Below, in pieces: positions 1 to 10,414 of a stretch of DNA of 64,000 bases. The stretch lies in NCBI GenBank assembly GCA_043228905.1, contig JBHGNT010000008.1, positions 22,320,001-22,384,000 on the forward strand. Direction: 5' to 3'. The DNA is from Azolla caroliniana (Eukaryota; Polypodiophyta). A program made the translations under genes and the position numbers. The notes beneath the pieces were generated by a model that saw only the letters and a program-made list of their open reading frames with translations, had not been told where the DNA came from and searched no databases. The first letter of the stretch is position 1, and every line of letters starts with the position of its first letter.

Positions 1-156
1 TGATCAAGGCTCAAGTCCGTCTCGATCCCTTCGCTAGAGGGTGGTCGGGTGGATCGACACCCTTCTTTCTTTCTTTCTCCTCTCTTATTTATATATCTAC
101 TATTTCCTTATCATATGCTCACATTAGAATTTATCTCTAACAGTTGGTATCAAAAC
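1..156 (+). repeat. 3' end of a copia-type LTR with primer-binding site (remnant)
   Basis: The segment ends in CTAACA at 137-142, followed by TTGGTATCAAAAC at 144-156. That is the usual layout of an LTR end next to a Met-tRNA primer-binding site with two changed bases. A related stretch, with a GGTGGTCG and CACCCCTCTTTC core and ending in CTCTAACA, occurs near 37710-37797. No coding part of this element is seen, so the assignment rests on the LTR-PBS junction only. Confidence 0.4.
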
Positions 157-488
157 ATTTTTTCTAATGTTTTCTTTGTTAATATATTTTTTGTTTTGGA
201 TGGTGATCGATCGATACTCGTTCGAGCGTGATCTAGTAACGCGTCAACAAAGGAACTTCGGTACTTCCTTTCTTTATTTTTTCTATTCTTTCTTCTCCCA
301 TTCTAATCATGTTTTAGTCGATATGTAATAATTTCTATCATCAAAATATGTTGTAGTGGTAATCGGTTGGTTGTATAAAATGTACATATGTATGCTTATG
401 AGGTCAATACCTCAATCACCATGTATTTGGTATGCAATTTGTGTCGTATACGTAAGAGGTCAATGCCTCGATTGTGTATGAGGTCAAT
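157..488. other. Non-coding stretch with a repeated GAGGTCAAT motif
   Basis: No gene is visible. The near-palindromic motif GAGGTCAATGCCTCG or a close variant occurs at 400-414 and 456-470, and a partial copy starts at 480. The stretch lies between the LTR remnant at the window start and the LTR of element A. Confidence 0.4.
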
Positions 489-849
489 GTCGAATACAAG
501 TGTATAATGGTCGTATTCACACTGTCTTATTGGACATACTAGGTTTTAGGCTATTTATGTAAATAGTGGAAAGGGAAGTTGCCCTAAGTCAGTCGGTAGT
601 TAAATTGACTCTTGTAACCTAGTTTTGTCGGTTGTTCATTTTGTTGTTATCATTGTAACTTGCTAAGAGAATAATACAGTTACATACTCTTGTGCCTACC
701 TTGATGTACTTCTTTTCTCTATCTTTCTTGTTGATCTTGTCTTATGATTCAGTTGTCTTGTGTTATCTATCAGTTTCTTTGTATTCTCTGAAGATCTTCA
801 TCTCAAATAGTGTTGAGTTTGTTCCGCATCCTAACGGCTGGTTCCAACA
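489..849 (+). repeat. 5' LTR of copia element A
   Basis: It begins TGTCGAATACAAG and ends TTCCAACA (TG...CA). A primer-binding site TGGTATCAGGC follows at 852-862; it lacks one A of the usual TGGTATCAGAGC. The LTR resembles those of elements D (15362-15653) and J (53796-54120): all three start TGTCGAATA and contain TAGTGGAAAGGG or GGGTAGTTGCCCTAAGTC-like blocks. It is the oldest-looking of the three. Confidence 0.7.
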
Positions 850-1407
850 TCTGGTATCAGGCTTGGCGTTTTTTATTCTACTGTTGTCCATCATCCTATT
901 CCCATCAACACCTCTCTAGAAGTCTTTGAAGAACTTTTAGTTGATTTGTTTGCTGAAACAGATTATGAGATCTCAGTCGGACTAAAATCTCTCGGCCGAC
1001 AACTTCCACAAGATCACCCTCTCTAGAGGAGAAACACCTGGAAAACTGGCACTTTGTTGAGCATAATCACACATGGAGTAGGCCACCTAGTTGTACCTCG
1101 TCCACGTGATTGTAGCTGCTTGAAGTGAGGTATTTTTCATCGGTTCAACCGTAAACCATGCTTCATTGAGTTAGACAAAAATTGGTAAAGCCTTCCGGTG
1201 TTGCCCACTCATTCGTCATAACCACTTGAAATAGATTCGATTCCAAGAACAACCCCCATTCGTGCTTCATTTGGGTAGACAACATTCAGAAAGACTAGTA
1301 AGATCTATTCCTCTCATCATTGTAGTTCCCCAAAGCAGGATCGGTTTGGAGATCAATACAATTGGCACATAATATGTGATCGGCGTCTTAAAATCGGTAG
1401 TCGGAAT
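850..1407 (+). mobile_element. Leader of copia element A, first part
   Basis: Untranslated leader after the primer-binding site of element A. No conserved reading frame is seen. It is cut at 1407 by element B; the last five bases, GGAAT (1403-1407), are repeated at 7382-7386. Removing B joins this leader to 7387 onward. Confidence 0.55.
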
Positions 1408-2327
1408 TGACGGGAGCTCAAGGCTCCTTATGCGCAACGCTCGGCCACAACCAAGATTCTTTTCATACACAGGAAACGGGAAACGAAAACACGCAACACA
1501 AAGGAGAGAAAAAAGGGTACACAGAATGTTTACGTGGAAAACCCAAAGAGGGAAAAACCACGGCAGCCCACAGGCTGCAAACTATCACTAAGTTGGAATG
1601 TATAAAACAGTGAGTTCACGAAGGCAACAACCTCGTGCTCACGATCTTCGCCACAGGCGGTGGTTACAACAGAGGCATCGACCTCTTTCTCTCTCTCTCT
1701 CTCTGTACACTGTTACGTGCTCTCTCTTCTTTTTGCACCAACAAGAAAATGACAACAACTCTATCTAAAAGTTTGCCCTAAGTCATATTTATACTAATAT
1801 GAATTTTCGGCTATTTACAAATGTAGCCTCGATGGGCTCTCAGAAACATATTTACGAATATGTCTCTTCCTCCGGTTCGCACCAGGTCTGCGTCACCCGG
1901 CTCTCCGTAGCCAGGTGCTCCTCATCCGGTTCTCACCGGTTCTGCACCATCCGGCTCTCCGTAGCCGGGTACTCCTCATCCGGTTCGCACCGGGCCTGTA
2001 CCATTCGGCTCTCCGTAGCCGGGTATTCCTCATCCGGTTCACACTGGGCCTACGCCATCCGGCTCTCCGTAGCCGGGTATTCCTCATGCGGTTCACACCG
2101 GGCTTGCGCCATCCGGCTCTCCGTCGCCGAGTACTCCTCATCCGGTTCACACCGGGCCTGCACCATCCGGCTCTCCGTAGCCGGGTACTCCTCATCCGGT
2201 TCACACCGGGCCTGCACCATCCGGCTCTCCGTAGCCGGGTACTCCTCATTCGGTTTCGGCCTCGGCCGAGGTTGTTCATCGGCATTGTTCTTCTCCCTTC
2301 CCATCCGGAGGGACATGTCTCCCAACA
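1408..2327 (-). repeat. 3' LTR of element B (920 bp)
   Basis: Left-hand LTR, equal to the 3' LTR because the element is on the minus strand. It starts TGACGGGAGCTC and ends CTCCCAACA on the plus strand. It contains a CT microsatellite near 1684-1704 and a 54-bp minisatellite with seven units. It is 49 bp shorter than the right-hand LTR, which has eight units. Confidence 0.9.
1866..2250. repeat. 54-bp minisatellite inside the left LTR of B, seven units
   Basis: Seven head-to-tail units of 54 bp. Each contains the inverted repeat CCGGCT-ctccgt-AGCCGG and a second CCGG...CCGG block. Because 54 is a multiple of three, open frames run through the array on both strands and give 18-residue repeats such as SSSGSHRACTIRLSVAGY. 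These frames are by-products of the repeat, not genes. Confidence 0.9.
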
Positions 2328-2337
2328 AACTCCCCCT

Positions 2338-5300
2338 TCACTCTGACATGGGGTGTCTTACCAGTCCGATCCTCTTCCGGCATGCGTCCAGCTTGTCGGG
2401 TGTAAGCACTTTGGTCAGCATATCTGACCCGTTCTCGGCCGTGTGGATCTTCGTCAGTGTGAACTCCTGGTCATCTACTCTTTCTCGGATCCAGTGATAC
2501 CTCCGTTGGATATGCTTCGTCTGGGAATTGTAGGCCGCATTCTTAGCAAGGTGGATGGCACTTTGACTGTCGCAATAGAGTCAGTATTCCTCTTGCCGGA
2601 TACCGAGCTCTCCGATGAAGTCCTTCATCCATAATATTTCCTTGCCGGCTTCCACCGCTGCCATGTACTCCGCCTCCGTGGTTGACAATGCAACCGTCTT
2701 CTGCAGCCTCGACTGCCACGAAACAGCTCCCCCTGCATATGTCATTACATACCCGGATGTAGACCGGCTGGTATCCACATCAGCCGACATGTCCGAATCG
2801 GTGAAACCGTCCAGTTGAGGTTTTCCGGAGCCGAATCAGAGGCACATATTTGAAGTGCCCTTCAAATACCGGAGTATCCATTTGACCGCGTTCCAGTGCT
2901 CCTTGCCGGGATTGCTCATAAACCGGCTCACCACTCCGACTGCGTATCCTATATCTGGTCGGGTACACACCATTGCGTACATCAAGCTCCCGACAGCAGA
3001 GGCATATGGAATCTTCATCATATCCGCCTTCTCAGCTTTCGTCTTCGGGCTTTGCTTACCGGATAGCCTGTAGTTTGCTGGAAGTGTCGATCTGACCGGT
3101 TTCGCTTCTGATATGTTGAACCGGTGAAGCACCTTTGTCACGTACTTCTCCTGTGGCAACCATAATTGCTTCTTTGACCGGTCCCGAATGATGTGCATCC
3201 CCAGCATCTGTCTTGCCGGACCCAAGTCTTTCATTGAGAAGGTCTGGTTGAGAGCCTTCTTCAGCATCCGTATTTTGAATTGGTCACGTCCGACGATCAA
3301 CATGTCATCCACGTACAGAAGGAGTATCAGGAAGTCTCCTCCTTCGAACTTCTTCACAAACACGAAGTGATCGGCTTGCGTCTTGTGGTACCCTTGATCG
3401 GTCATGAAGGAGTCGAACTTCCGGTACCATTGTCGGGGAGCCTGCTTTAGTCCGTACAGGCTCTTCTTCAACCGGAATACCAGGTGCTCCTTCCCTTTCT
3501 CCACGAAACCTTCCGGTTGCTGCATGTAGATCTCCTCTTCGAGGTCGCTGTGAAGGAATGCCGTCTTCATGTCCAGCTGCTCTACCTCGAGGTCCATGCT
3601 TGCTGCTATACTTAGCACCGTCCGGATGGAGGTCATCTTTACTATCGGGGCAAATATCTTGTCGAAGTCCACGCCCTTCTTCTGTTGGAACCCCTTCACC
3701 ACGATATTGGCTTTGTATCTCGGGGGGTTGCCGGCATCTCCCGGTTTCAACTTGTACACCCACTTGTTTCGAAGTGCCCGCTTTCCTTTCGGTAACTCCA
3801 CCAATTCATACGTATGGTTCTCATGCAGGGAATCCATCTCCTCCTACATGGCACTTAACCATTTTCGGCTGTGGGTGTCTTCCTTCGCTTCTTCGAAGCT
3901 TTCCGGCTCCCCCTCATCGGTCAGCAGAACATGCTCTGCATCCGGAAATCTCCGGGGGGTCCTTCTCTCTCTGAGAGGATATCTCCGTCTTTGGGCTTCG
4001 GTGACCGACTCATCCATCTGCTCTTCATCCGAATCCGATTCGGGGTCTTGGCCGGTTCCGGTCTCAGCTTCCTCTACTTCTTCTTCTACCGGTTCGGTAT
4101 CCTCACCGTATCCGGCTGGTTCTTCGAGTGCTAACCGGTCTCTCGCCGGTTGGGTCTGCTCATCGTAGAGTCGATCCTTACCGGTCGACTCGGAGTTCAT
4201 TATCTTCTTCTCCGACTCCCAGTCGGCGAGCGTCTTGTCCTCCATGAAGATAATATCTCGACTCCGGAATACCTTCTTGTAGACCGGGTCCCACACTCGG
4301 TAGCCGAACTCATCGTCACCGTAACCGAGGAATATGCATGGCCGGGTCTTTGGATCTAACTTTCCTCTCCGGTCCTTAGCTACATGCACGTACACGAGAC
4401 ACCCGAACACCTTCAGATGCCGGTAGGATACTTCCTTACCGGTCCACACTCTCTGTGGCGTGTCTCCGTCCAAGGGTACTGAGGGTGATCTGTTGATCAC
4501 GTATGCTGCCGTCGACAGTGCCTCAGCCCAAAACTTCTTGGGTAGTTTTGCATGCGCTAGCATACTCCGGACCCTCTCCATTATGGTCCGGTTCATCCTC
4601 TCGGCCAGTCCGTTTAGTTCCGGCGTCTTCGGCACGGTAAATTCGAGCCGGATTCCCTTCGAGCGGCAGTACTCCTCGAACTGTCCTCGGTATTCTCCTC
4701 CGTTATCTGCTCGAACCGCCTTCAGCTTCCGGCCGGTTTCTCTTTCCACTCTCGCGTGGAGCTCTTTGAAGACGGATAACACCTGATCCTTCGTCTTCAA
4801 CGGTGTGGCCCACAGCTTCCGGTTGTGGTCATCTATGAACGTCACGAAGTACTGCGCTCCGACATGTGACTTCGTGTCTACTTGACACACATCCGTATGC
4901 ACCAGCTCCAGTGGTGCATTACGTCTCATCGGTGGCCTTGGTCGGAAGGAGGTCCGGTTCTGCTTACTGGCCAGACAATCAGTGCATTTCTCTAGGTGCA
5001 CGTTCTTCACTGGAATGAGGTTGTCGTCTGCAAGCCTCTTCATCCCCTTCTCGCTCATGTGACACAGCCTCTTGTGTCACAACTCACCGGTAATGTCGGA
5101 TGCTACGTTCACTTCTTCCGGGCATAACCGGGCATTCATCAGGTACAACGTGTTTACCTTCCGGGCCCGAGCCACAATCAGGCTCCCTTTGCTGAACTTC
5201 ATGACGCTGTTCCGGATGCTACCCGTGTAGCCCTCATCATCTAGCCGACCGGCTGATATTAGGTTCAGTCGAACCTCCGGAACGTGTCAAACATCCCTCA

Positions 5301-6384
5301 GCAGCAACTTGCATCCGGTTGGTGTCGACAGCCACACGTCTCCTATCTTGACAATTCGACATGTACCTTCATTCCCCATCCGGACACAACCGTGATCACC
5401 GGCTGAGTAGGATGAGAAGTATTTCCGGTCCGGGGTAAGGTGGAACGACGCTCCGGAGTCTACCACCCAGGTCATCTCGTCGCCGGCAAGGTTTATCTCA
5501 CATTCCTCGGTGATGAGCATCAACTCTTCTTCACTTGCCGCGATTGCCGTCGTCCCCTTCTGGTCCGGCCCCCTCCGGTCTTTACCGTTCCGGTCCGGGG
5601 TCCGCTTCAAATCGGTACCATCGGTCTCCTTATCTTTTCGGAAATGCCGACAGTTCTTTTGGAAGTGTCCCGGCTTGCCGCAATAGAAGCAAGTGGGCCT
5701 CCCCCTTGACTTTGACCGTGTCCCCGACTTTTCCCGGTTCTGGGGACTACAGTTTCTTTGTCTTCCGTGTTCTGATTTGGTAAGGAGCGCTTTGGAGTCG
5801 GAGCTCGTATCTTTATCTTTCCGACATGCCTCCTCATCTAGCAAGCTCGACTTTACTCTTGCTAGGGATAACCGTTTTCCTTCCGGCCCGGCGTTGCCCA
5901 AAGTGACAACCAACGTCTCCCAGCTATCCGGGAGGGAACCGAGCAGGAGTAGCGCTAGTACCTCATCGGCGAGAGGTACTTCCAATGAAGTTGCCTGGTG
6001 GATCAGCCCCCGGAAGGCATTCATGTGCTCCGCCATACTGGAGCCATCTTGGTACCGGAGTCTTACTAGCTTCCGGAATACCGACACCTGATTAACAACA
6101 TTTTTGTTCTGAAACATTATGCCAATCTTCTTCCAGAGCTCATGAGCCTTGCTCTCTTCATTGAAGTTGTTGTACAGGCTCATGTCGATGAAGCACCGTA
6201 TGTACGCCGTTGTCTTCATGTGCATCACCTCCCATATCGCGGCGTCGATTTTGTCCGGCCTCTTGTCCCCGAACTGAACCGGCAACCAGAGGTCTTTAAC
6301 CACGAGCATGTCCCTCATCTTCGACTTCCACACTGAATAGTTGGAGCCGGTGAGCTTGAACATGCCGCCAAACGAATCGTCCAT
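2338..6384 (-). pseudogene. gag-pol polyprotein of element B, with five premature stops
   Basis: One continuous minus-strand frame of about 1349 codons from MDDSF (6384) to the stop at 2338-2340. Domains in order: gag with a CFYCGKPGHFQKNC zinc knuckle; protease WVVDSGASFHLT; integrase with HTDVCQVD, RADNGGEYRG and LNGLAERMNRT; reverse transcriptase with KTAFLHSDLEEEIYM and YVDDMLIVGR; RNase H with TEAEYMAAVEAGKE. Stops lie at 5287-5289 (DV*HVPE, normally R), 5077-5079 (L*HKRLCH, normally W), 3844-3846, 2836-2838 and 2581-2583. The first two fit single C-to-T or G-to-A transitions. No frameshift was found, so decay has been by point mutation only. The host element A lies on both sides. Confidence 0.9.
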
Positions 6385-6398
6385 TTTCTGTGTCGCTC

Positions 6399-6410
6399 GC
6401 TCTGATACCA
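6399..6410 (-). other. Primer-binding site of element B
   Basis: Plus-strand GCTCTGATACCA is the complement of TGGTATCAGAGC, which pairs with the 3' end of initiator Met-tRNA. It lies two bases inside the 5' LTR. Confidence 0.9.
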
Positions 6411-6412
6411 CT

Positions 6413-7381
6413 TGACGGGAGCTCAAGGCTCCTTATGCGCAACGCTCGGCCACAACCGAGATTCTTTTCATACACAGGAAACGGGAAACGAAAACACGTG
6501 ACACAAAGGAGAGAAAAAAGGGTACACAGAATGTTTACGTGGAAAACCCAAAGAGGGAAAAACCACGGCAGCCCACAGGCTGCAAACTATCACTAAGTTG
6601 GAATGTATAAAACAGTGAGTTCACGAAGGCAACAACCTCGTGCTCACGATCTTCGCCACAGGCGGCGGTTACGACAGAGGCAACGACCTCTTTCTCTCTC
6701 TCTCTCTGTACACTGTTACGTGCTCTCTCTTCTTTTTGCACCAACAAGAAAATGACAACAACTCTATCTAAAAGTTTGCCCTAAGTCATATTTATACTAA
6801 TATGACTTTTCGGCTATTTACAAATGTAGCCTCGATGGGCTCTCAGAAACATATTTACGAATATGTCTCTTCCTCCGGTTCGCACCGGGTCTGCGTCATC
6901 CGGCTCTCCGTAGCCAGGTGCTCCTCATTCGGTTCTCACCGGTTCTGCACCATCCGGCTCTCCATAGCCGGGTACTCCTCATCCGGTTCGCACCGAGCCT
7001 ACACCATCCGGCTCTTCGTAGCCAGGTATTCCTCATCCGGTTCACACCGGGCCTGCGCCATCCGGCTCTCTGTAGCCGGGTATTCCTCATCCGGTTCACA
7101 CCGGGCCTGGGCCATCCGGCTCTCCGTAGCCGGGTACTCCTCATCCGGTTCACACCGGGCCTGCACCATCCGGCTCTCCGTAGCCGGGTACTCCTCATGC
7201 GGTTCACACCAGGCCTGCACCATCCGGCTCTCCGTAGCCGGGTACTCCTCATTCGGTTCACACCGGGCCTACACCATCCGGCTCTCCGTAGCCGGGTACT
7301 CATCCGGTTTCGACCTCGGCCGAGGTTGTTCGTCGGCACTGTTCTTCTCCCTTCCTATCCGGAGGGACCTGTCTCCCAACA
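6413..7381 (-). repeat. 5' LTR of element B (969 bp), with an eight-unit 54-bp minisatellite
   Basis: Right-hand LTR. The array runs about 6870-7303 and has eight units against seven in the other LTR. Apart from the array the two LTRs are nearly identical, which suggests a fairly recent insertion followed by repeat slippage. Confidence 0.9.
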
Positions 7382-7386
7382 GGAAT

Positions 7387-7731
7387 AGGACTGGTAGTTA
7401 ATTGTGCTCAGTTCGGCTAGGTGATATTTGAGAAGACCAATCGCCTCTATCCCTTGACTCACCGTAGCCATTGCGAGCAAGTTTAGTACCCAATTGCCAT
7501 CTTAAATCCAATCGACTAATCAGTCGGCTAATTCAAGTCCAATTCAACTAGAACGATCAATTGTAGTCACTTTGGATCGAACACGCTGAAAGTCGAATCC
7601 AATTCAGCTCGTGTTCAAACTTGGCTAGAACGAATTCGGGTGAGCCAGCTGGTTGCACCCAACCACTGTTCGTAGCCAACTCCGAAAAGAGCCTCTCAAA
7701 GCAACGTAGATGAGCATTCGGCTCATCATAG
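7387..7731 (+). mobile_element. Leader of copia element A, second part
   Basis: Continuation of the leader of A after the B insertion. No conserved reading frame. It ends at the gag start codon of A at 7732. Confidence 0.5.
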
Positions 7732-8193
7732 ATGAGTCTAAGGAAGTTAGATGGATCGAACTTCAATTTATGGAAGGAGTTAATGCAGGACTATCTAAGA
7801 GTCAATGATTAGATTGACCCAATCGAAAAAGAAAATGCCCCAGAAGGATGTAAGCCGAATGAGTGGGCAAAGCTAGACATCATTATCTGTGCCACCATTC
7901 GAATACACTTGTTGGAGTTAGTGTACTCCTCAATGCAATCATTTTCAATTGCGTTCCAATTATGGAAGACGCTCTTGGACACTTACGAAAAGAAGGTCGC
8001 CACAACAAAGGTATACCTAATCCGACGTCTCTACAACCTTTAGATGAAAGAATCCGACTCGGTTCGGGCACACCTCAACGAGTACGAAAGCTTAAGCTCT
8101 CAAATCTCGGCTCAGGGGATGACAATCGAAGACGAATTGGAAGCAATGTTGCTCATCAATAGTCTCCCCCCTTCTTTAGAAACATTCATTGTT
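7732..8193 (+). pseudogene. gag fragment of copia element A
   Basis: The frame starts MSLRKLDGSNFNLWKELMQ. It aligns residue by residue with the gag of element D (MSLRKFDGSNFNFWKEQMQ) as far as SLPPSLETFIV. It contains internal stops, for example after YLRVND and after RRLYNL. The alignment ends abruptly near 8193, in the middle of gag; zinc knuckle, protease and pol are absent here. With the LTR at 489-849 it makes A a D-family copia remnant in plus orientation. Confidence 0.8.
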
Positions 8194-8517
8194 TACTCTG
8201 GCTGGACTTAGCCTCAAACACAAGGTGTCATTTCCGGAACACTTCACCAAAGGGGTGGATGTTATCCGGCTATTCGATTTTGAGGTTTTATCCAATTCTT
8301 CGATTGTGTGAGTACAACGAACTGCTGCACTAGCTCCAACATTAGTTCTTTTTCCTCCCCGAGCCTAGGTGTAACCAACTTGTCTTGTTCCGGTGTCCAT
8401 TTTGGTTGGCGTTCCTCTTGCTGTTGATGCGTTTGAAGACCCAGTGATATATATCTTTCTTTCTCTAGTTCTTGCTAAATTGTCTTCACTACTTCTGGTC
8501 TTTCTACTGGCTCTTCC
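8194..8517. other. Unassigned segment between elements A and C
   Basis: About 320 bp with no family I can name. The minus strand is open for about 85 codons (roughly 8260-8472) and reads as a charged, glutamine-rich peptide, for example LQTHQQQEERQPKW and EEKELMLELVQQF, bounded by stops. It could be a piece of another element's reading frame. The last five bases, CTTCC, are the left flank of element C. Confidence 0.3.
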
Positions 8518-8862
8518 TGTTACCCGTAGGAGTTGTACGGGGCGGTATAAGGGTAAAACATGTTAAAGGGGGTTGTTCGATATGTGTAAGGTATATGAGT
8601 GTGAGGATGAGTATGTGTGAGCACATGCACAATTATGTGCATGTGACAAGAATGTAATGGTCTCTTTTTGTAACGGGCATATTATTTACCATTACATTAT
8701 GTATTATATAAACCCCTTATGGGGCATGTAATGAGATATAGTTTTTTCCCCTCTCATTTGGTGTCATTTCCTATTTGTCTTTCTTTCTAGCTCTCTCTCT
8801 ATTGTAACCCCCTTGGGAGGGGGGTGAAGCCATTCTAGGCTTCACCCCCCACTCCAACAACA
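8518..8862 (+). repeat. 5' LTR of gypsy element C (345 bp)
   Basis: It starts TGTTACCCGTAGGAG and ends CCAACAACA. It contains a TATATAAACCCCTTATGGGGC promoter-like block near 8705-8728 and a GGGAGGGGGGTGAAGCC...GGCTTCACCCCCC inverted repeat near 8814-8850 that could act as a terminator or processing hairpin. The same block and hairpin are in the LTRs of E. Confidence 0.85.
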
Positions 8863-9080
8863 CTTTTGGCACGCTCGGTGGGATAGTGCCATGGCACGTC
8901 AGACCCATCCCTCTACTCATCGTTCAAAATGTCCATCATTTGGTGTCATTTCCTATTTTTCTTTCTTTCTAGTTCTCTCCCTATTGTAACCCCACCCTAA
9001 CAACACTTTTGGCATGCCCGGGTGGGACAGTGCCATGGCACGTCAGACTCGTCCCTTTGCTCATCGTCCAAAATGTCCAT
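8755..9080 (+). repeat. Tandem duplication of LTR end plus primer-binding region in element C
   Basis: The stretch 8755-8936 (CATTTGGTGTCATTTCC through the LTR end, CTTTTGGCACGCTCGG and leader to AAATGTCCAT) is repeated with small changes at 8937-9080. The second copy lacks the G-rich hairpin region. The element therefore has two LTR-end/PBS junctions, 8862/8863 and about 9006/9007. Confidence 0.85.
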
Positions 9081-9104
9081 GATGTTCGGCTTCGTTCGTA
9101 TGAC

Positions 9105-10414
9105 CTAGTCCAGAAACGGTGTGGCGTCCATAGGTGCTTCTTTGTTCTGCTCGACTGGCTCCTTCAATTGTGTGTCGTCCACTTCACCACGTTCGGCCGG
9201 TGTGTGAGGTACCATGTTGTGATTTGTACTCTGTGTGATCACAGCCGGCTCCGTTGGTTCGATGTCTGGATCATTCCTCCAAGGTTCTAGTGTGGGCTCT
9301 TTAGTCAGTGGGAAAGCAGTCGGATGAGGCTCTTCCTTGTCCGTTTGTTCCGTAGCGTTGACATGCGTAGTGGTCACCTCTGGAAGGTTGTTGAAATTGG
9401 GATGAGGCTCATCTTGTTCGGCGGATTCACTATCTGGTACCGCAATTGTCTCCATCCTCTGTTGTTCACTGCTGACCTCCATTAGTCGGCGGAAAATGTC
9501 TTCCTGATTTTCCTCGAAATCTTCCAACAACTGCGTGAGTGTTTCAGAGTGCTGGTCCTCTAGCGTGCAATAGTCCTACGCAAGGGCTTCGTGTATTGCT
9601 GCAATGCTTTCCTCATTGAGCTTGTAGAAGCCTTTGCCTTCTTTTCGTCGGTTCCCCCAATCCGCCCGGTAGGTGTGCAATTCTGCTGCTTGCGTTGCCC
9701 ACGCCGTCCATCCTTTGTCCAATGCCACTTTCAACTGTGCCATAAACCGCTCACAATTTGTTTGAAGAAGGACACGTACATTGTCCCTTATTGTTTGGGA
9801 GCGGGTGTGCGCTTCGTCCAGGGCTTTCTTGAGGTTTTTGATTTTATGCTTATTGGTCGTAGCCGTTTCCTCATAGAGGCTCTTCATCTTCGTCCATATC
9901 TGGGATTCTTTCAAGTGTAGTTCCTCGAGTTGGCCCATTTCATTGTTCAGGCGGACTTCTACCTGATGCTTCAGTTCCTGTTCCCGCACGAGCTGCTCGT
10001 CGTACCATGCTTTCTTCCTTTCCAATAACTCTCGGAGTCCCGTGATAACGGCTTCTGTCTTTTGGGCTTTCTCACGCAACTTCCTATTTTCTTCTTTTCT
10101 ACGGGTATGCGTTGTTGTCTCTACCTTGAGCTTATCCTCCAGTGGTTTCACTGCCCTTCGTCCTTTTGCCCAGACATCCTTTTCTCTGTCTATGATTGGC
10201 GCAGTTCTGCGCGGAGGCAGTCAATCTCAGACTTGGCTAACTACGTATTGCTTTTTGCTTTTGCGGCGATGGCGGTTTGTGCTTCGACCTCCTCCTGTAA
10301 AGTCGTCGATGCGTCATCGTTGGATGCTAGTCTGGGGTTTTGTTGTGTCGTAGTTGCGCTTCGTTCTAATTTCGCAATGCGCTCTTGGGCCATCTCCGAG
10401 TTTGTTTGGAGCAT
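9105..10414 (-). pseudogene. Antisense coiled-coil reading frame inside gypsy element C
   Basis: On the minus strand a frame runs from 10151 to a stop at 9105-9107 with a single TAG at 9576-9578 (about 349 codons). Upstream, 10152-10414 reads MLQTNSEMAQERIAKLE and similar heptad-like sequence with two stops and one frame change. The product would be rich in K, E, Q and L with strong coiled-coil character (RRKEENRKLREKAQKTEAV, LKKALDEAHTRSQTIRDNV), followed by an acidic, proline-rich tail (LEPWRNDPDIEPTEPAV). No zinc knuckle, protease or enzyme motif is visible. Antisense ORFs are known in some Tat/Ogre gypsy lineages; whether this one is homologous cannot be told from the sequence. It could also be an inverted captured gene or a gag from another element. 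Confidence 0.55.

Larger units (their letters stand above)
1403..7386 (-). mobile_element. Copia element B, complete with LTRs and 5-bp target duplication
   Basis: Minus-strand Ty1/copia element inserted into the leader of element A. Both ends are TG...CA LTRs (1408-2327 and 6413-7381). The flanking 5-bp duplication GGAAT is perfect. The primer-binding site on the minus strand is TGGTATCAGAGC (plus 6399-6410) and the polypurine tract is at 2328-2337 (AGGGGGAGTT). Domain order is gag, protease, integrase, reverse transcriptase, RNase H, as in copia. The reading frame has no frameshift but five in-frame stops, so this copy is inactive while the insertion structure is complete. Confidence 0.93.

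Noticed and set aside
1866-2250. CRISPR-like array
   Set aside because: Units are contiguous, without unique spacers, inside a plant LTR.
1799-2497. Long ORFs on both strands over the 54-bp repeats (also 6802-7401)
   Set aside because: The unit length is a multiple of three, so open frames follow from the repeat itself; the region is LTR.
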